From NCBI RefSeq assembly GCF_001640805.2, contig NC_066852.1:3238274-3302273 (forward strand): a stretch of 64,000 bases of DNA. The letters run 5' to 3'. Source of the DNA: Lates calcarifer. Taxonomy: Eukaryota; Chordata; Actinopteri; Centropomidae. The notes below the pieces were generated by a model, which had not been told where the DNA came from, did not search any database, and saw nothing but the letters and a program-made list of their open reading frames with translations. Below are positions 38,066 to 53,990 of this stretch, in pieces. Positions within the stretch are counted from its first letter, which is position 1. Every line of letters begins with the position of its first letter. The position numbers and the translations under genes were made by a program.

Positions 38066-38968
38066 AAGGCCTGTTATTAAATAATTACACTTCAGTTTTG
38101 CTTTAGTTTTTGTCATGTTATTTGATAGGTGCAGTTCAGGTCAACAACGAAATAAGGTGAGGCGTAAGCTTTAGCCGTAAGCAATCATCGTTTTCTCTCC
38201 TTCTCCTAGCCAAATATAAACTTAATTTTTTAAAGCAAAAAACATGCGTCTGTGCCCTTTGGCCTGTTCTTTCATGTTAAGTTGCTCCTACCTTTCTCAT
38301 CAAACATTTTGACATTCAATAGATGCTCATACAATAGCCCGCAGCCTACATTGAAATATATCACAGCCAAAATGAAAGTGGAGACGATGTCCGTAAGTCA
38401 TCCATCATCGCTACCTGCTGCACTGCTCTGTGAAGTCAGGAGCTAAATATCTTTCTGAAATCAGTTCAACAGTATCCAAAGCTGTTTTACGGAGTGTTTT
38501 CACTCTGCTGTAATATCATATTGTGAAAATTTTGAACCCATTTGGAGGAATGTTGAACTTGGCCCCCTCTTGCATATTGCCGTCTGCCAAGTGCTTGCTG
38601 GTTTGTGATTGCATTCATCCTTAACAGAGGATGGAGACAGCAGAGGTCCAGCAGCTCATCATAATGTTCATATGATGGCATCTTTTACTAGCTGAAAAAA
38701 AATCAGTGTTTTACACAATATGGACTCTGTAGCATCCTGTGCCTTTATTTTTTTTACCAACAGCGTATCACTGACTGATGATTCATCTGTGTAACATCAA
38801 CATAATCCCATTACAAGCTGTAATGAATCTGAGGAGATACACTGAATTCAGCAAACATACATTTCCTGTGAGTACACGTGTGTTGGGTGTCATTTCTTAT
38901 CAAAGGGCCTTTTCTTCCCTTCATTCTGTTGTCAGCTCTGTCGACTGAATTTCGTATCGCAGGGGGAA

Positions 38969-38992
38969 AAAAGCAAAAGCAAAAGCAAAAGC
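38969..38992. repeat. (AAAAGC)4 hexamer repeat
   Basis: Exactly four perfect six-base units. Confidence 0.9.
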
Positions 38993-39824
38993 ACTCCTCT
39001 TCCTGTCTAATCCACTGGGCTGCAACAGTGAACGTACAGCGGGGTGGAAAAGATAACTTCTCTCAGGGGAGGCTGCCAGGCACAACTCTTGATCACCTGA
39101 CTCCCTTCGTCTTTGTCCTCTCTCAAATTTATAAATAAAGTCGACGTCTGCCCAATAGCTAAACAGAAACAGTGTTTTATCTGTTGCTTAAGACAGAACT
39201 TTTAACTCCAAAGGGATGATGGACTTTCTTTATGCCCACTTAAGTGGATTAACACAGTGTGTGACAACAGTATCATTGAGGTGTTATACAGGCCAATGTC
39301 TTCAAAGTCACCTTTTGTTCCTCTAAACCCATAGACAACCTGACAGCATAATCCTACTGAAGGAATGGATGACGTTACATTTTATTGGAGGAAAGAGTGA
39401 AATGCTGAAAAACACACACAAAGGTTCTGCTGTAGAGTATGTGTTTACCACCAGAGGTTTAGCTTCAGCATAAAAAATGAATATAAAGTCAGCAAATAAA
39501 GAGAAAATCGAGGTGAACTGTCTCAAATTTGTTACTCTAGTTACTATTTTTATACATTTCCCATGATGCTTTTCAACACAATCCCCAAAGCTGAGAGGTA
39601 TTTTACAGCAAGAGATTTTAAAACGACAAAAAAAAAGAGAGAGAGTTAAGTGTCTTGTGCTAAATGGTGTCCAGCCTATACAGACAAACACTGAACAAAA
39701 CTGTGGTCATGTAATGCTAATGATGTACTCTTATACAAATTGAAAAAAAAAGAAAAAGATAACAAAGATCCTATTTACATAACAGAAATGTCCTACAAGC
39801 AAGGATACAGCGTACACTGTCTCG

Positions 39825-39856
39825 TCTGCCAAGATCTTGAGGAAGATCTTGGCAGA
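39825..39856. repeat. Perfect hairpin, 14-bp stem, 4-base loop
   Basis: TCTGCCAAGATCTT, loop GAGG, then the exact reverse complement AAGATCTTGGCAGA. Pairing stops at both outer flanks. The stem is too short for a normal pre-miRNA. It is not followed by a T-run. Confidence 0.9.
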
Positions 39857-39974
39857 ACATTAACATTGAAAAGCTCATTAAAAAAGCCAACTGTACATAT
39901 AATCTCTGAACAACTAAAACAAATCAGGATTCTTTAACTGTATTTTTACTGGGAAATGAAGCACAAAAAATTAA

Positions 39975-39991
39975 AATAATAATAATAATAA
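39975..39991. repeat. (AAT)n trinucleotide repeat
   Basis: About five to six units. Confidence 0.85.
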
Positions 39992-41880
39992 ATTAGGGAA
40001 AATATTTTTATCTGCCCACCTCATTTTCCACAAATACCATACAAGCTCTTAATCGAGCACACGAAGGATATGAGGCCAATATTAAAGCAATATTTCTTGT
40101 TGTCAATTAATATCAGTAGTTAGGTTTGTAGTCTGAGTTAGGGATGTGTTTTTAATGTATCTTTAATTGCACATATACACCCAGTTCGGCAAGGTTTATG
40201 TTTCACTGAGCAGACGACGACGGCAGGAGTATGAACCAGTCTGAGCAGCACTGGTGAGAAATGCCTGGGACGTAATGATGACCCTGTAAACATGCATGAA
40301 TATGACTGGATGTTTGAGCTAATAGCCACAGCTAATGAGCTGGTGGTTGTGAATAAAACAGCTGATTTTCAGATTATTTTACACTTGTAGAGATCCTCTT
40401 CCTTTATACGTCTTCCAGTAATGTTGGTGCAAAAGAGTGGCTTTGGAAAAGAAACTCTTATCTCATGTCAGATGTTTGAAATAGCTGCACAGAAAGAAGA
40501 CATGATAGATCACCACACACAGTGAATGTGAATCTGTCTCTCTACAGTATACTGTATGCTCACATTTCAGTGGAAAGACACTACTGTTGTTCATGGAGGA
40601 ATAACTGCTGTTTGACTTCTGGCAAATCTATCCATAATTCTCTGCTGAGCTCATTTGAGCCATTAGTTAGCGCAAATTCCTTAACTATCCTCCCTGTGCC
40701 CTCCAGTACTGCACTGATCTCACTCTTCTTTTCATACACTCACAGCAGTGCGCTCCTCCCACACAGAGATTTGGACGCTTGTTAAGTTCATTTGCAGGGC
40801 CTGGGGGCCAGACTATGGCCAGGCATTTATTTCATAAATAAAGATAACTGTAATCTTTCTTTGTAAAAGCCTCAACCTGAAATGAGTAAGTAAGCATCCT
40901 GGCAGCCAAGGTCGGTGGGAGGACGGAGCTGTTACAATGAAACTGGTCATTTCTGGGATCTAAAGACAACATTTGGGAAAAATCTGAAAAACAATATTTC
41001 ATAATGACAGGACAATTAAATAAAGTTTCTTTGCTTTTCACCTGTCAGATCGACGGCCTCATTAAAACGAAGGATCCAGGCTGAACGTGGATTCTGCGTC
41101 CAATCAAAGTGAGATTATGCTGTGTTTGTCTGATTTATTATAACAGGATTTTCAGGATAGAGTTCCACTCGTAATAATTGATATGAGTATCAGCCTCCAT
41201 CCAAATACATAATCAGCTGACCTTTATTCTAAACTGGCCTGCAGCTAAAATCCATGAGAAGTATTGATGAAGACTGAGCTTTATGGAAACAACACAAAAG
41301 CAATTTTAGGTAGAAGTGTAACAGAGATATTGAACATGACTTTACAGAGCAACAGAGCTTTGTGGCATGTAATATAAACAAAGGCAGCATTTTCACACAT
41401 AAAGAAACTGTTAAAGCTGTCTTCCTCTGAATTATTTGTCATCCTACTACCAACATCCAAGATTCAGAGGAGAAACAGGCCTCATCTATAACAATGACCT
41501 TAGCCCCACCAGCCTCAGCTATAACAAGGAGCTTTGGGACTGTCTTTACTATAGGTCTAATCTACACTAGTTCAGCTTGTATTTGAGTGTCTTCTTGCCA
41601 AAGTTTGTATAGTATGCCTGCAAAAAACCAAAAGAACAAGACTTACTTATTTTAGTTTGTCTTGAAGGGATGGCATGTTGGTCTAGTCAATCAAAAGTGC
41701 AAAGTCTTCACTAGTGTGAAATATCCCGGCATCTACAAGATGGGACAGTCACGCATCCTTCAGGATGAACTGCTCTAACGTTGGTGATCCTTAAACCTTT
41801 AATCTAGCAGCATTATCAGATCAAATTTTTAATTAATTTTAATTTTTAATTATTAATGTCCAGCTCTTTGATTTATGATC

Positions 41881-42050
41881 AGATATCTCCAAAGCTAATG
41901 ACATTCTGATCAGCAACAGCTGCATGTGTTAAGTGCTGATAAACAAACGTTAGCATGGCAAACATTATACCTACTATACATCAGCATGGTTCGCTGTGAG
42001 CACGTTAGCATGACATTAGCATTCAGTACAGCCTCACAGAGCCACGAGCT
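41881..42050 (-). repeat. Interspersed repeat family R1, minus-strand copy (head part)
   Basis: The reverse complement carries GAATGCTAATGTCATGCTAA, then CATGCTGATGTATAGTAGGT, then TTTGCCATGCTAACG and AGAATGTCATTAGCTTTGGA. This matches the GCTAACA / GGAATGTCATT head of the copy at 24755-25075. Confidence 0.6.
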
Positions 42051-43239
42051 CGGTGAGAGACTCTTGTTATTTACTAATCATCATAATGTTAATACTCATA
42101 TGCACAGAGAGTTTGGTGGCTCTCCACAGAGAAGACAGCTGCTGGCTCCAAGTTAGACATCTTACCAAAGTGACCCTATTCTGAAAATGAAAAGATGGAC
42201 ACATTGGTTATTAGACTACAAAGCATGTTAACAGCTTGAGTATAAATCTGTACCTCAGCCCAGCAGGTCTCTTTCTTTCTGTTGTTTTCTGGAGATACTG
42301 TGATACAGTGATACAGTGAGAAGGAGAAACAGCTCTCATCTCAGTACAGAATACAGGGACTGTTTACAGGATGTGGACAAAGTCTCTGTACGACCAATCA
42401 TCCACTCCAACCTCCTCCCTTCTCCTTAAGTTTTCCACTGCTGCTGTCTCTGCTTCAGATGGGCAACTTTTATATTTCACATGGCTAAGAGGTTGCTTGT
42501 CAGAAAAATGCAAATAAAATTCAGTTTTATGTCTTTAACCACATGATGAATTGTGTTTGCTGGTGAGGACAGTCTTGATGGAAAGCTAGGCCCCAAAAAC
42601 CTTCTATCTCTACCTTGGCAGAGATCGTCGTCTTCCTTAATCTTTTACCTACCACGCATGTATTATCACATACTGTGTATCGGCATGGAAGCACAGATAT
42701 GTGATGCACATTCATATGAGCATGAGCACTTATACAGAATATTTTATAGGCTGTGTATCTAATAAGGAGAACCTGGAGCGCGAGCAACACAGACAAAATA
42801 TGTCACACTCCAGTGGCTGTAGTAATTAACAGGAGTTTGACCTCTGCTCCTGTCGGCTCCAGTAATCTGAAGGGCTGCCACACAGGTTCATAGACAAAAC
42901 CTGCTTTAAAAGATCTTACTGTAGTTATACTGGGCTGACATCTCCATGTGTCTTTGACTTGTTCCATGATTATCAGAATAAACTCATCAAAAATAATCAG
43001 TTGTGGGACATATTCTGCCAAAAGCTGTTTTTATATTGAAGGGTTTTAGTGATTTGGCACAAATAAAGATTGTATTTGATCATTTTGAGAGAAAATGGAA
43101 ATCTAAATTCAGCTGTGTTGATTTGTGTTCCTCCATGGTTTGTACACATTGAGACGATGTAAGGTGAGGAGCTGATAGAGATTTGGCAGTGGATATAAAG
43201 TGATGACAGGAGACTTAGAAGCAGAGAGAGTTATTATTC

Positions 43240-43241
<2 letters not shown>

Positions 43242-43271
<30 letters not shown>
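43242..43271. repeat. (TG)15 microsatellite
   Basis: Fifteen uninterrupted TG units. Confidence 0.95.
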
Positions 43272-43273
<2 letters not shown>

Positions 43274-43393
43274 TGATGCCTCCTGAAGCTACAGCACATT
43301 CAGTGTTTGGAGTTGGATAACATTACACATTCAATAAATGATTTCTGTCCTGTGGCTTGAAAAAAGTGTTAGTGACAGAATCTACCTTGCTAG

Positions 43394-43400
<7 letters not shown>

Positions 43401-43434
<34 letters not shown>
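43401..43434. repeat. (TG)17 microsatellite
   Basis: Seventeen uninterrupted TG units, 130 bp after the previous run. Confidence 0.95.
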
Positions 43435-43435
<1 letters not shown>

Positions 43436-43493
43436 AGTGATGGACTAAAATCTTTGATATCGGTGCAGCATGGAGCAAGAACAGTGTACCCAC

Positions 43494-43511
43494 TATATAT
43501 ATATATATATT
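43494..43511. repeat. (TA)9 microsatellite
   Basis: Nine TA units abutting the mobile-element body at 43513. Confidence 0.9.
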
Positions 43512-43512
43512 G

Positions 43513-43657
43513 CTACCAGACTCCATTGACGAAATCAGTAATTTTACCATGCAGCAGGAGCTGCTGGAATACTGCTGCCTCCATAGTTTGTGTTTGTGTT
43601 CTTGTGTGGTACTTTTACTTATGAAAAGGATCTGAACACTTCCTCCGCCACTGAGAG
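43513..43657. mobile_element. Fragment of CAGTGGTGG-type TIR element, copy 1
   Basis: Starts CTACCAGACTCCATTGACGA and ends GGATCTGAACACTTCCTCCGCCACTG, the inverse of a CAGTGG.GGA terminus. It shares CTACCAGACTCCA, a central A/T stretch, 'GCCTC..TAGTTTGT' and 'TTGTGTG' with 47845-47940. Confidence 0.6.
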
Positions 43658-46600
43658 TCACACATTTACACCCAAAAAATAAGGCCCAGGTTCAGAAATA
43701 CCAGCGTTATCCTGTACGGTGATTCTGTAGGTATAAGGATTTTGTTGGATTGTCATCCTGTTGCCAAGAGTAAACGATTAAAATTTAGATTGACTCAGCA
43801 ACTAATCTGTTAAATGGGATTTGCCAAGGAGGATTTTTTTTGCTTTGTTGCCAGGGGGTAAAAATATGTTCACCTGACATGAAAATATCTGAGAGGGATG
43901 TTCCTCCTCTTAATTTAAGATTGGCTTATTCTCCGTATTTTGTTAAGGTGGTTTATTAAGCTAATGTTATCTCCGTATGGTATGAATTAGAATTAAACCA
44001 ACATGTTACATTTATTACGCTGCTGTTCAGATATTTAGATCATACATTTATGTCTGCTGGCTGAGGATCTTTTTCAGTTGCCAGTTGGCCTTTGTTTATC
44101 ATTGCCCCCTGTGGAAACATTTAATAAGAGCTACCTAATGTGCTGCCATAACTGGCATATGTTAAACACCAGCATTTCGCTCTGATGTTGTCATCACTAA
44201 AAAGAGAGCACAGAGCACACAGGTGATTCAGAATTAATATGAACTCTATCTAAAAGCATTAGGATGTTACAGTGTTTCTGAAGTTTTATTTCTCATTAAG
44301 ATGCAAATGTGTGCAGTCACAAGCTCCAAAAATTTAATCATTTCCTCTGCAGATAGAGGCTGTGCTGGCGAGTGGGAAAGTTTATATCATGTTTCATAAA
44401 ATAACCCCTGATGTCAAGAACAGATTACGCTTGTAAAGTGCTCAGATGTCAGTGTTAAAGACTTGTCTCGTGACAGCACTGGTCAAAATCCTGTTTTTTT
44501 TCTATCATCACACATTAAATCAGCTCTGTGGAAAAAAGCAAAACAAATAACATCTTTTACACAACCTGTCATCCCCCATGAGAGTTTTCCACTCTAATGA
44601 GAGACGCATAATGGGATGCTGAAGCAAAGCATGCAATCTAATTGTTCATTCAAGCACTACATAAGCAGACAAATTAACACTTGGGCAATTTGTCCCTTGG
44701 TCTACAGTAATACAGTATAGTATGCATGGTGGCCCCCCCTCGCTTATGTAAATAAAACACTCACATTAGCAGTTTAAACATACTGGGTTTGTTTTTGAAT
44801 TTTATTATTCATCTAGATTCAAGCAAATCTCCAAATGTTTGCCTTGTATTAAGATTCTGCCACTAATCTGAATTTTCTGACCCAATGGGTCAGTGAACAG
44901 CTCTCGGCGGACCTTAGATTTTAGAGCAATAGTTCAACAGTTACTCTTTTACTCACTTTGAGATGATCTGAAGGCAAAGAAATGCAAGTGTGACCAGGTC
45001 TTTACAGCCAAACGTAAGTTATATACTGTATATACAACAAGGTGAAAAACTTGAAAGTAAATGAAGTAAAAATATTGGAAGAGTCTTTTTGTTCACATGA
45101 AAAAATAACTCCTATTTTTCACATGAAGTCCATGATCTCACATTTTATTCATTATCTATTTCCTTTCATTTGCAGCACAGCCAAGTGAGAAAATCACAAG
45201 GTGTTTGACCTAGTTTGCAAGATGAATTACTCTGCACTCAATTTATGCAATTTGACTTTGAGCTATTTACTGGTAATGGCACCCTAATTGCACTTCCATT
45301 CCACCTGAGAGAGCCCAAAAAATAAATGGTGGTGGTGTTCACATGGTGTGCTGATTATTTCTTCAAAGTGTTCAAGTCTATGTTACAACTGGCTCCATCC
45401 TCAGCTGCTGCCTGTTGATCAGAGAAAGGAAACTGAGGACAAAAGTCCTAATTTGCAGTGGATTCATTTAAGTTTTTGAATGTGGACAGACCAAGACAGT
45501 GTGTGTACGTAGAGGTACGATGTACACAGCAGTGCACTGTATCGTGAACTTGGCTCTCAGCTGGGAGGTGACTGCCCGGTCAGCCTCATTCAGAGGGAAT
45601 TGCCTCTGCAGTTTTGCCTGGAGGGACATAATGGAGCTGGTGTGGCACTCCTCTTAACTGAGCGTTGTGACGGCCACTTTGACAGCAGTCATCACTCAGA
45701 AAACCTCCTGTCCCCGTCAGCTGTGTCTCCTTCATCAGCTCCTTTAACACTATTATGACCAAGAGAGCAGACCGTTACTACAAAAAGCACTCTGACATGT
45801 GCAACATGCTGCTTGGCTGTGTCGTCACATTACACCTAAGTGTGTGAATGTGTAAATTAAGCAGTTTCTTTTTTTTCCCCTCTCCATTTCCTGACTATAT
45901 TAGAGGCCAGAGGCTGTGTCCACATTTTAACCGTTTCTCCTCAGCCCTCTCATCCCTCTCTTGGAGATCAGATTTGTAAAATGTCACTTGACGCACACAT
46001 CATGTGGAGCCATGTGGGGATGATCTGCCTTTGTGTTGTCTGCTGCATGTTTTCGCAATGAGCCAAGGGTTTTTATAGAATTTGCTCAGACTAATGTGCC
46101 TTGATATTAGCCCACACTCTGTGCAATGGACACTACTGCTTTCCGCTTGTTCATAGGTTAATAGGCACTGGTGAGGGAAATGGAGCTTTTCAAAGGACTG
46201 AACCATTTTGAAGTAAGTGTGCTATTCTTTATACTACTGTAAAGAGTCTAAATGGAGACATCTGTTGGCCAGCACTTGGTATAAATAAAGGAATAAATAA
46301 GGGACCGTGTGAATCAGTGAGACAAAATATTACTCACTTTTTCTCATCAAAAGCTGCTGCAGAAGTCAATGCACACACGAGTAATGAGGAAGAAACTAGT
46401 TTGATCCTTTTCTCTGCTGGCTATACAAGACAGAAGATATGAAATCTATATATTTCATTATTTCCAGGCTTCAGCAATTTGACGACAATGTGACACCTAC
46501 GCAGGCATGCCTGCTTTTCAGAGGTGTTAAACTCTGTGATACATTTTTACAGTTCACTTTTAATCAATTGCCTTCCTGGCAAATGTTCCCTCTTTGGATG

Positions 46601-47844
46601 TCCATGTCACTCCAAAGCCTCAATCCGTCGTTTCAAAAGAAGAGGTCGATGTGTCCGCTTCAAAATGTTGCTTCAAGCAATGACTGTGGTAACAGGCACC
46701 GAGTTCCCTCAGCATATAAATCATTACACACAGTGGGAACAACATGTTTTGTACAAGGAATGATGACGCTGTAAACATTTTAACAGCTTCTCAACACTTG
46801 TCATCGTTCATTCCCAGGGAAGCGTTCACATCACCTGATCCATCCCTCTGTATAACAAAGAGGTTCAATCATCACCTAATGTTTTTCAGTATTTCAGCAT
46901 CTCATCAATTCAACATACTTATGGGCATCCGACCGCATTTGACAATATTTCCCCTTCTACTCTGAATTATTCTTTTGTCTTTCTCAGGGAAAGAAAAGGA
47001 ATCAGCACACTGAAAGAAATTTTAAGTCAGTTTGTCTCAGAGTAACTCACTACCTTCTAATGCATGTCCAGGATATAATTAATTAGAGGTAATTTATTCC
47101 TGTCTTTGCTAAGAATTGCATAATACACGATTCTTTGCAGGAAAATTTTGTAATTATTGCTTTCAGCACTGTTAAGTGGCCACTCGAAACTGAATTAGAC
47201 CTATCACGTCACCTTTTCCTGAGAGTTGCTGAAATTAGGCTGCACAGCAAGACTAGAATATGACTCCGCTGTTGAAAAAATGACGCCACTTTATTATACT
47301 CCTGTAGGCTTCACAGTACTGTTGCATCTTACTGGGCCGTACCCCACAGCCATCCAGATGGCTCATGCAGCTGCATGATAGCTGCAAAACTGTGTTACAA
47401 AAAGCACCTCCACAGAACTGCCTAATAGAAACCTACTGTTAGCCTGAATACAAATATAAACACAGGCAAATGTTACAGTGGATTAAATGTTAATGTTGTG
47501 CAGGAGTTCATGGCAGGACAAGTTATGTTTTGTTCCTTCATCCCTAAAACTATAGTCCTCTTTAGAATACCTCTGTTTATCTTTCCTGTGTTACTGTGAA
47601 AAAAGTTAGCTAATTAAATCTTAATGAACCATTAGCAGAGAAAAGGCAGGCACACTTTATACAGATTCTTTCAAAGTGGAAGCTGCATACTGTACAATAC
47701 TCAGAAAATACACAAAGCAACTTCTGAGAAGACGATTCAAACTTGTAACTGTCCACCTCAAAACATGTTCACTTTTTGCCACAGCTTCAAAATGTTATTA
47801 AGTGTCTGACAGTGTTTTTGTTTAACCAGAAACAGTTGTTTTCA
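43658..47844. other. Intron 1 segment, no gene
   Basis: No coding similarity and no defined repeat. A short inverted repeat lies at 44668-44694. Confidence 0.45.
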
Positions 47845-47985
47845 CTACCAGACTCCACTCACAAAAACATCATTTTAATGAGCAGAACACAGGAGTTACC
47901 GCCTCAATTAGTAGTTTGTCCGTGTTATTGTGTGACTTTCAGTGGTGGAGGAAGTATTCAGTCTTTTACTACAGTTAAGTACCAC
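47845..47985. mobile_element. Fragments of CAGTGGTGG-type TIR elements, copy 2
   Basis: The body at 47845-47940 matches 43513-43657. It is followed at once by a plus-oriented terminus CAGTGGTGGAGGAAGTATTC, then AGTTAAGTACCA. Two ends therefore abut in a way that suggests nested or rearranged copies. Confidence 0.55.
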
Positions 47986-48353
47986 ATAACAACACAAACT
48001 AACTAACCGTTCGAGGCAGCAGTAAATTAGCAACTCCCACATTCTGCACTGGAGTCTGGTGGCTTTGAACAGAAGAATAAAACAGCTGTTTCTGAGGTCC
48101 AGGTTGATGAAGAAAGGAAAGACACCAGGACACAAAACAAGCTTTAAATTGGTGAAATATTTGTGTAAAACCAACTGATATTTTGCAGGAGATTGTGGAT
48201 AAAACTTGGTTGTTCATGGCGTGTAGCTGCATGGGGCGGCAATAAGCAGCAGCAAATAATGACTGTACACAGTAACTCTTTGTAAAACAAACCCATTAAT
48301 CACGTACCACTACATCAACGAATTGGGCAGGAAACTAAATGTCTTCATCTTCA

Positions 48354-48375
48354 TGTGTGTGTGTGTGTGTGTGTT
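48354..48375. repeat. (TG)n microsatellite
   Basis: About eleven TG units followed by a G-rich stretch. Confidence 0.9.
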
Positions 48376-49170
48376 GGGGGTGGAGGTGGTGAAGAGGTCC
48401 AGTCATTGTTGATGAGCTCAGCTTTCTCCAGGAGCACTGATTCACTGCTGTTTAGGAGCCACAAGACAACTCTAATCACAAATAGAGACTTCGTTCTGAA
48501 CCTGAGGAATTTAATGCTTTGGAAGCAAACCAACTATTGACTTGATGTTGATGGAGAGCCTTGTTTTGTTCACCAGTGGTTAAGCAGACCATCCTGTAAC
48601 TCATCAGTTCTTGTATTTCTTTAATTCGCTTAACATGATGTTTTTATCTTTCTTCTCTTGCTTCCTTGTTATTTATAAAGTGTAAAACATATTTAAACAA
48701 ATACCATCCCTCTTAAATTACAAGAAAAATTCTCTAAAGGAATGTTGCTGTGTTTTGTCCAGTTCTGTCCTTGTATAACAGAGTAGTCATAAAAACTTTA
48801 TGTTACTGATAAGTTTGGAGCATAACTACTTAACAATAAGTTAAAAGGAAACATGTCTGCACATTAATAGTTTGGTTGAGAATTACTGTAACTCATAGCC
48901 ACCTTTGATTCCTCTTCAAAATCGATTCATTCATCACAGCTGTCAAAAGCTCCCTGAGCAGGACACCAAAGCCTCGCCCTTTCCAGGACTTAAGCTCCTG
49001 TCTGCCCCCTGCTAACCTCTTCAACTCTGTTGGTCCCACTACTGCTGCAACCACGGCTTTAAACATCTGTTACAACGCTGAGCTTCCTCCACCTGCAAAA
49101 TTATACCTTTAATGCCAGAGAAGATCTCAACATTTTCCCCAACATCCAACATGTTTCACAGATGCCAACC

Positions 49171-49312
49171 TGTTTGTGGCTCTAGAGGAAGTCAGGGGAT
49201 CAAAGGCAATAGATAGATCCTCTGGGGATCATTAATATCTGTACAAAATTTCATATATATCCCAGCAATAGTTGTTGAGATATTGCAGTCTCTAGAATGA
49301 AGCTAATACTGG
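49171..49312 (+). repeat. Interspersed repeat family R1, partial copy
   Basis: Contains CTCTAGAGGAAGTCAGGGGA, then TGTACAAAATTTCATATATA and GCAATAGTTGTTGAGATATT. These are the tail-half blocks of the family. Confidence 0.7.
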
Positions 49313-50181
49313 ATCCTCCAAGATTACAGAGCACATCTACTTCATTTCAGCCAAATCTATTGAAGTTTTTAAGAGAAGGTAAAGCAAGGAGGAGGTGGTT
49401 TTAGATATAAGTGCAATTGTAAATCCATGAAACTAATCACTTCTAATTCACTTCTCATATAAATATCAAAGTGTGAATGAGCAAACAACACAATGCCTCA
49501 GGCCCTTTGAAGCCCACACACGTCTTTTTTTATGTTGTGGTTGTTGAAAAGTTTTCATCCTGACAACATTTCATTAGGCCGAGAAACGAGTCCCTTATCG
49601 CTTGGCATTTTGAAAGGACAAAGGATGAGATCATGTCATAAACTGTTACAGTTCACCACTCAGCACTGTTGTGTGTTAATAAGATGTAGTAGCCTCTGAG
49701 TTTGAAGACATGCTGATTAAGCACAAGCAGGGGTGATGCTGGTCCCCCGAAAAAGACCTGACGCTTATTCTTAATTTAATCAGTTTTATACAGTGTAATT
49801 GCTACATTTGGCTGATGATAAAATAAAATTTAGCCTTTAGCCTGTTTAATATGTAACAATTGAATTATGTCCATTAATTTTTCTATTTTGACCACTTAAT
49901 ATTTCCACTTGTGCTGCCCAACTTCACAGAATAGATCCATTATTGTTAGTAGACGTGGCAGGATTCTGCTCTAATATGTTTTTATCCTTTTTTAAAATAC
50001 GATTTCTCATCCTTTTTATCTGTCACTTTATATCTCAGCCTTGTGCACTGTGCTGTCAGAAGTCAGCAAGATATGAGGTGTGGAGCTATAAAGAGCAACA
50101 GGTCAGGTCATTGTAGGACTGTGCCATTTTGGGGAAGAGCTGCTTATATACTCCTCTGTTATAGACTTGATTGCGACAGAT

Positions 50182-50184
<3 letters not shown>

Positions 50185-50216
<32 letters not shown>
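50185..50216. repeat. (GT)16 microsatellite
   Basis: Sixteen GT units about 410 bp upstream of coding exon 2. Confidence 0.95.
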
Positions 50217-50219
<3 letters not shown>

Positions 50220-50546
50220 AATGTTTCTGTCAGCTCAGCCTGCAGGAGGGCTCAGTATTGTCAGCCCACAGTATCAGACCAACACAGTGCGCTGGGATTT
50301 TTCTTAGTTCTCCCAGTTGCCACTTTGATTACAAGCTAAATGTGCTGTTCGTGTTGGTGCTCCACAAAAGACTGAGATGCAGAAAAAAAACTCGAAACTC
50401 CATTCATCAGTTTTTGTAAATGTCTTTTCTCTTGTGCATTAATTTCTGTTGATTATTATGGCCACATGTCAGAGATATGAACACCAGGAGATTTCCCATC
50501 AGGACTGTTAGCAAGCAGGCAGGGTTGGTTCTTCTCTCCCCAGTGA

Positions 50547-53789
<3,243 letters not shown>

Positions 53790-53990
53790 TCAGTTGTGGA
53801 GTCCCTCAAGGATCCACCTTGGGTCCTTCGATCTTTTTTTACATTTCCTTGTAACATGATGAGTCGGTATGTATTTTGTTTTCACTGTTATGCTGATGAC
53901 ACTCGGCTATATCTCACACTGAAAACTAGCAGTCAATCTCATATAAAGAGCCATAAAGAGGGACTGTGAGGACTTCAGAAATCAGATGGC
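53790..53990 (+). pseudogene. Broken LINE reverse-transcriptase fragment
   Basis: Positions 53792-53850 translate to SCGVPQGSTLGPSIF followed by FYISL, the classic non-LTR retrotransposon RT motif GVPQGS.LGP. A stop follows. In another frame 53880-53925 gives FHCYADDTRLYLTLK, the catalytic YADD box with its usual DT.LYL context. The two motifs therefore sit in different frames with a stop between them, so the copy is dead. The spacing between the motifs fits an L2/Rex-type fish LINE. Flanks beyond about 53990 have no recognisable RT sequence. Confidence 0.85.

Larger units (their letters stand above)
38066..41880. other. Intron 1 segment, no gene
   Basis: Contains a four-unit AAAAGC repeat (38969-38992), the perfect hairpin at 39825-39856 and an (AAT)n run (39975-39991). 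No coding similarity. Confidence 0.5.
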
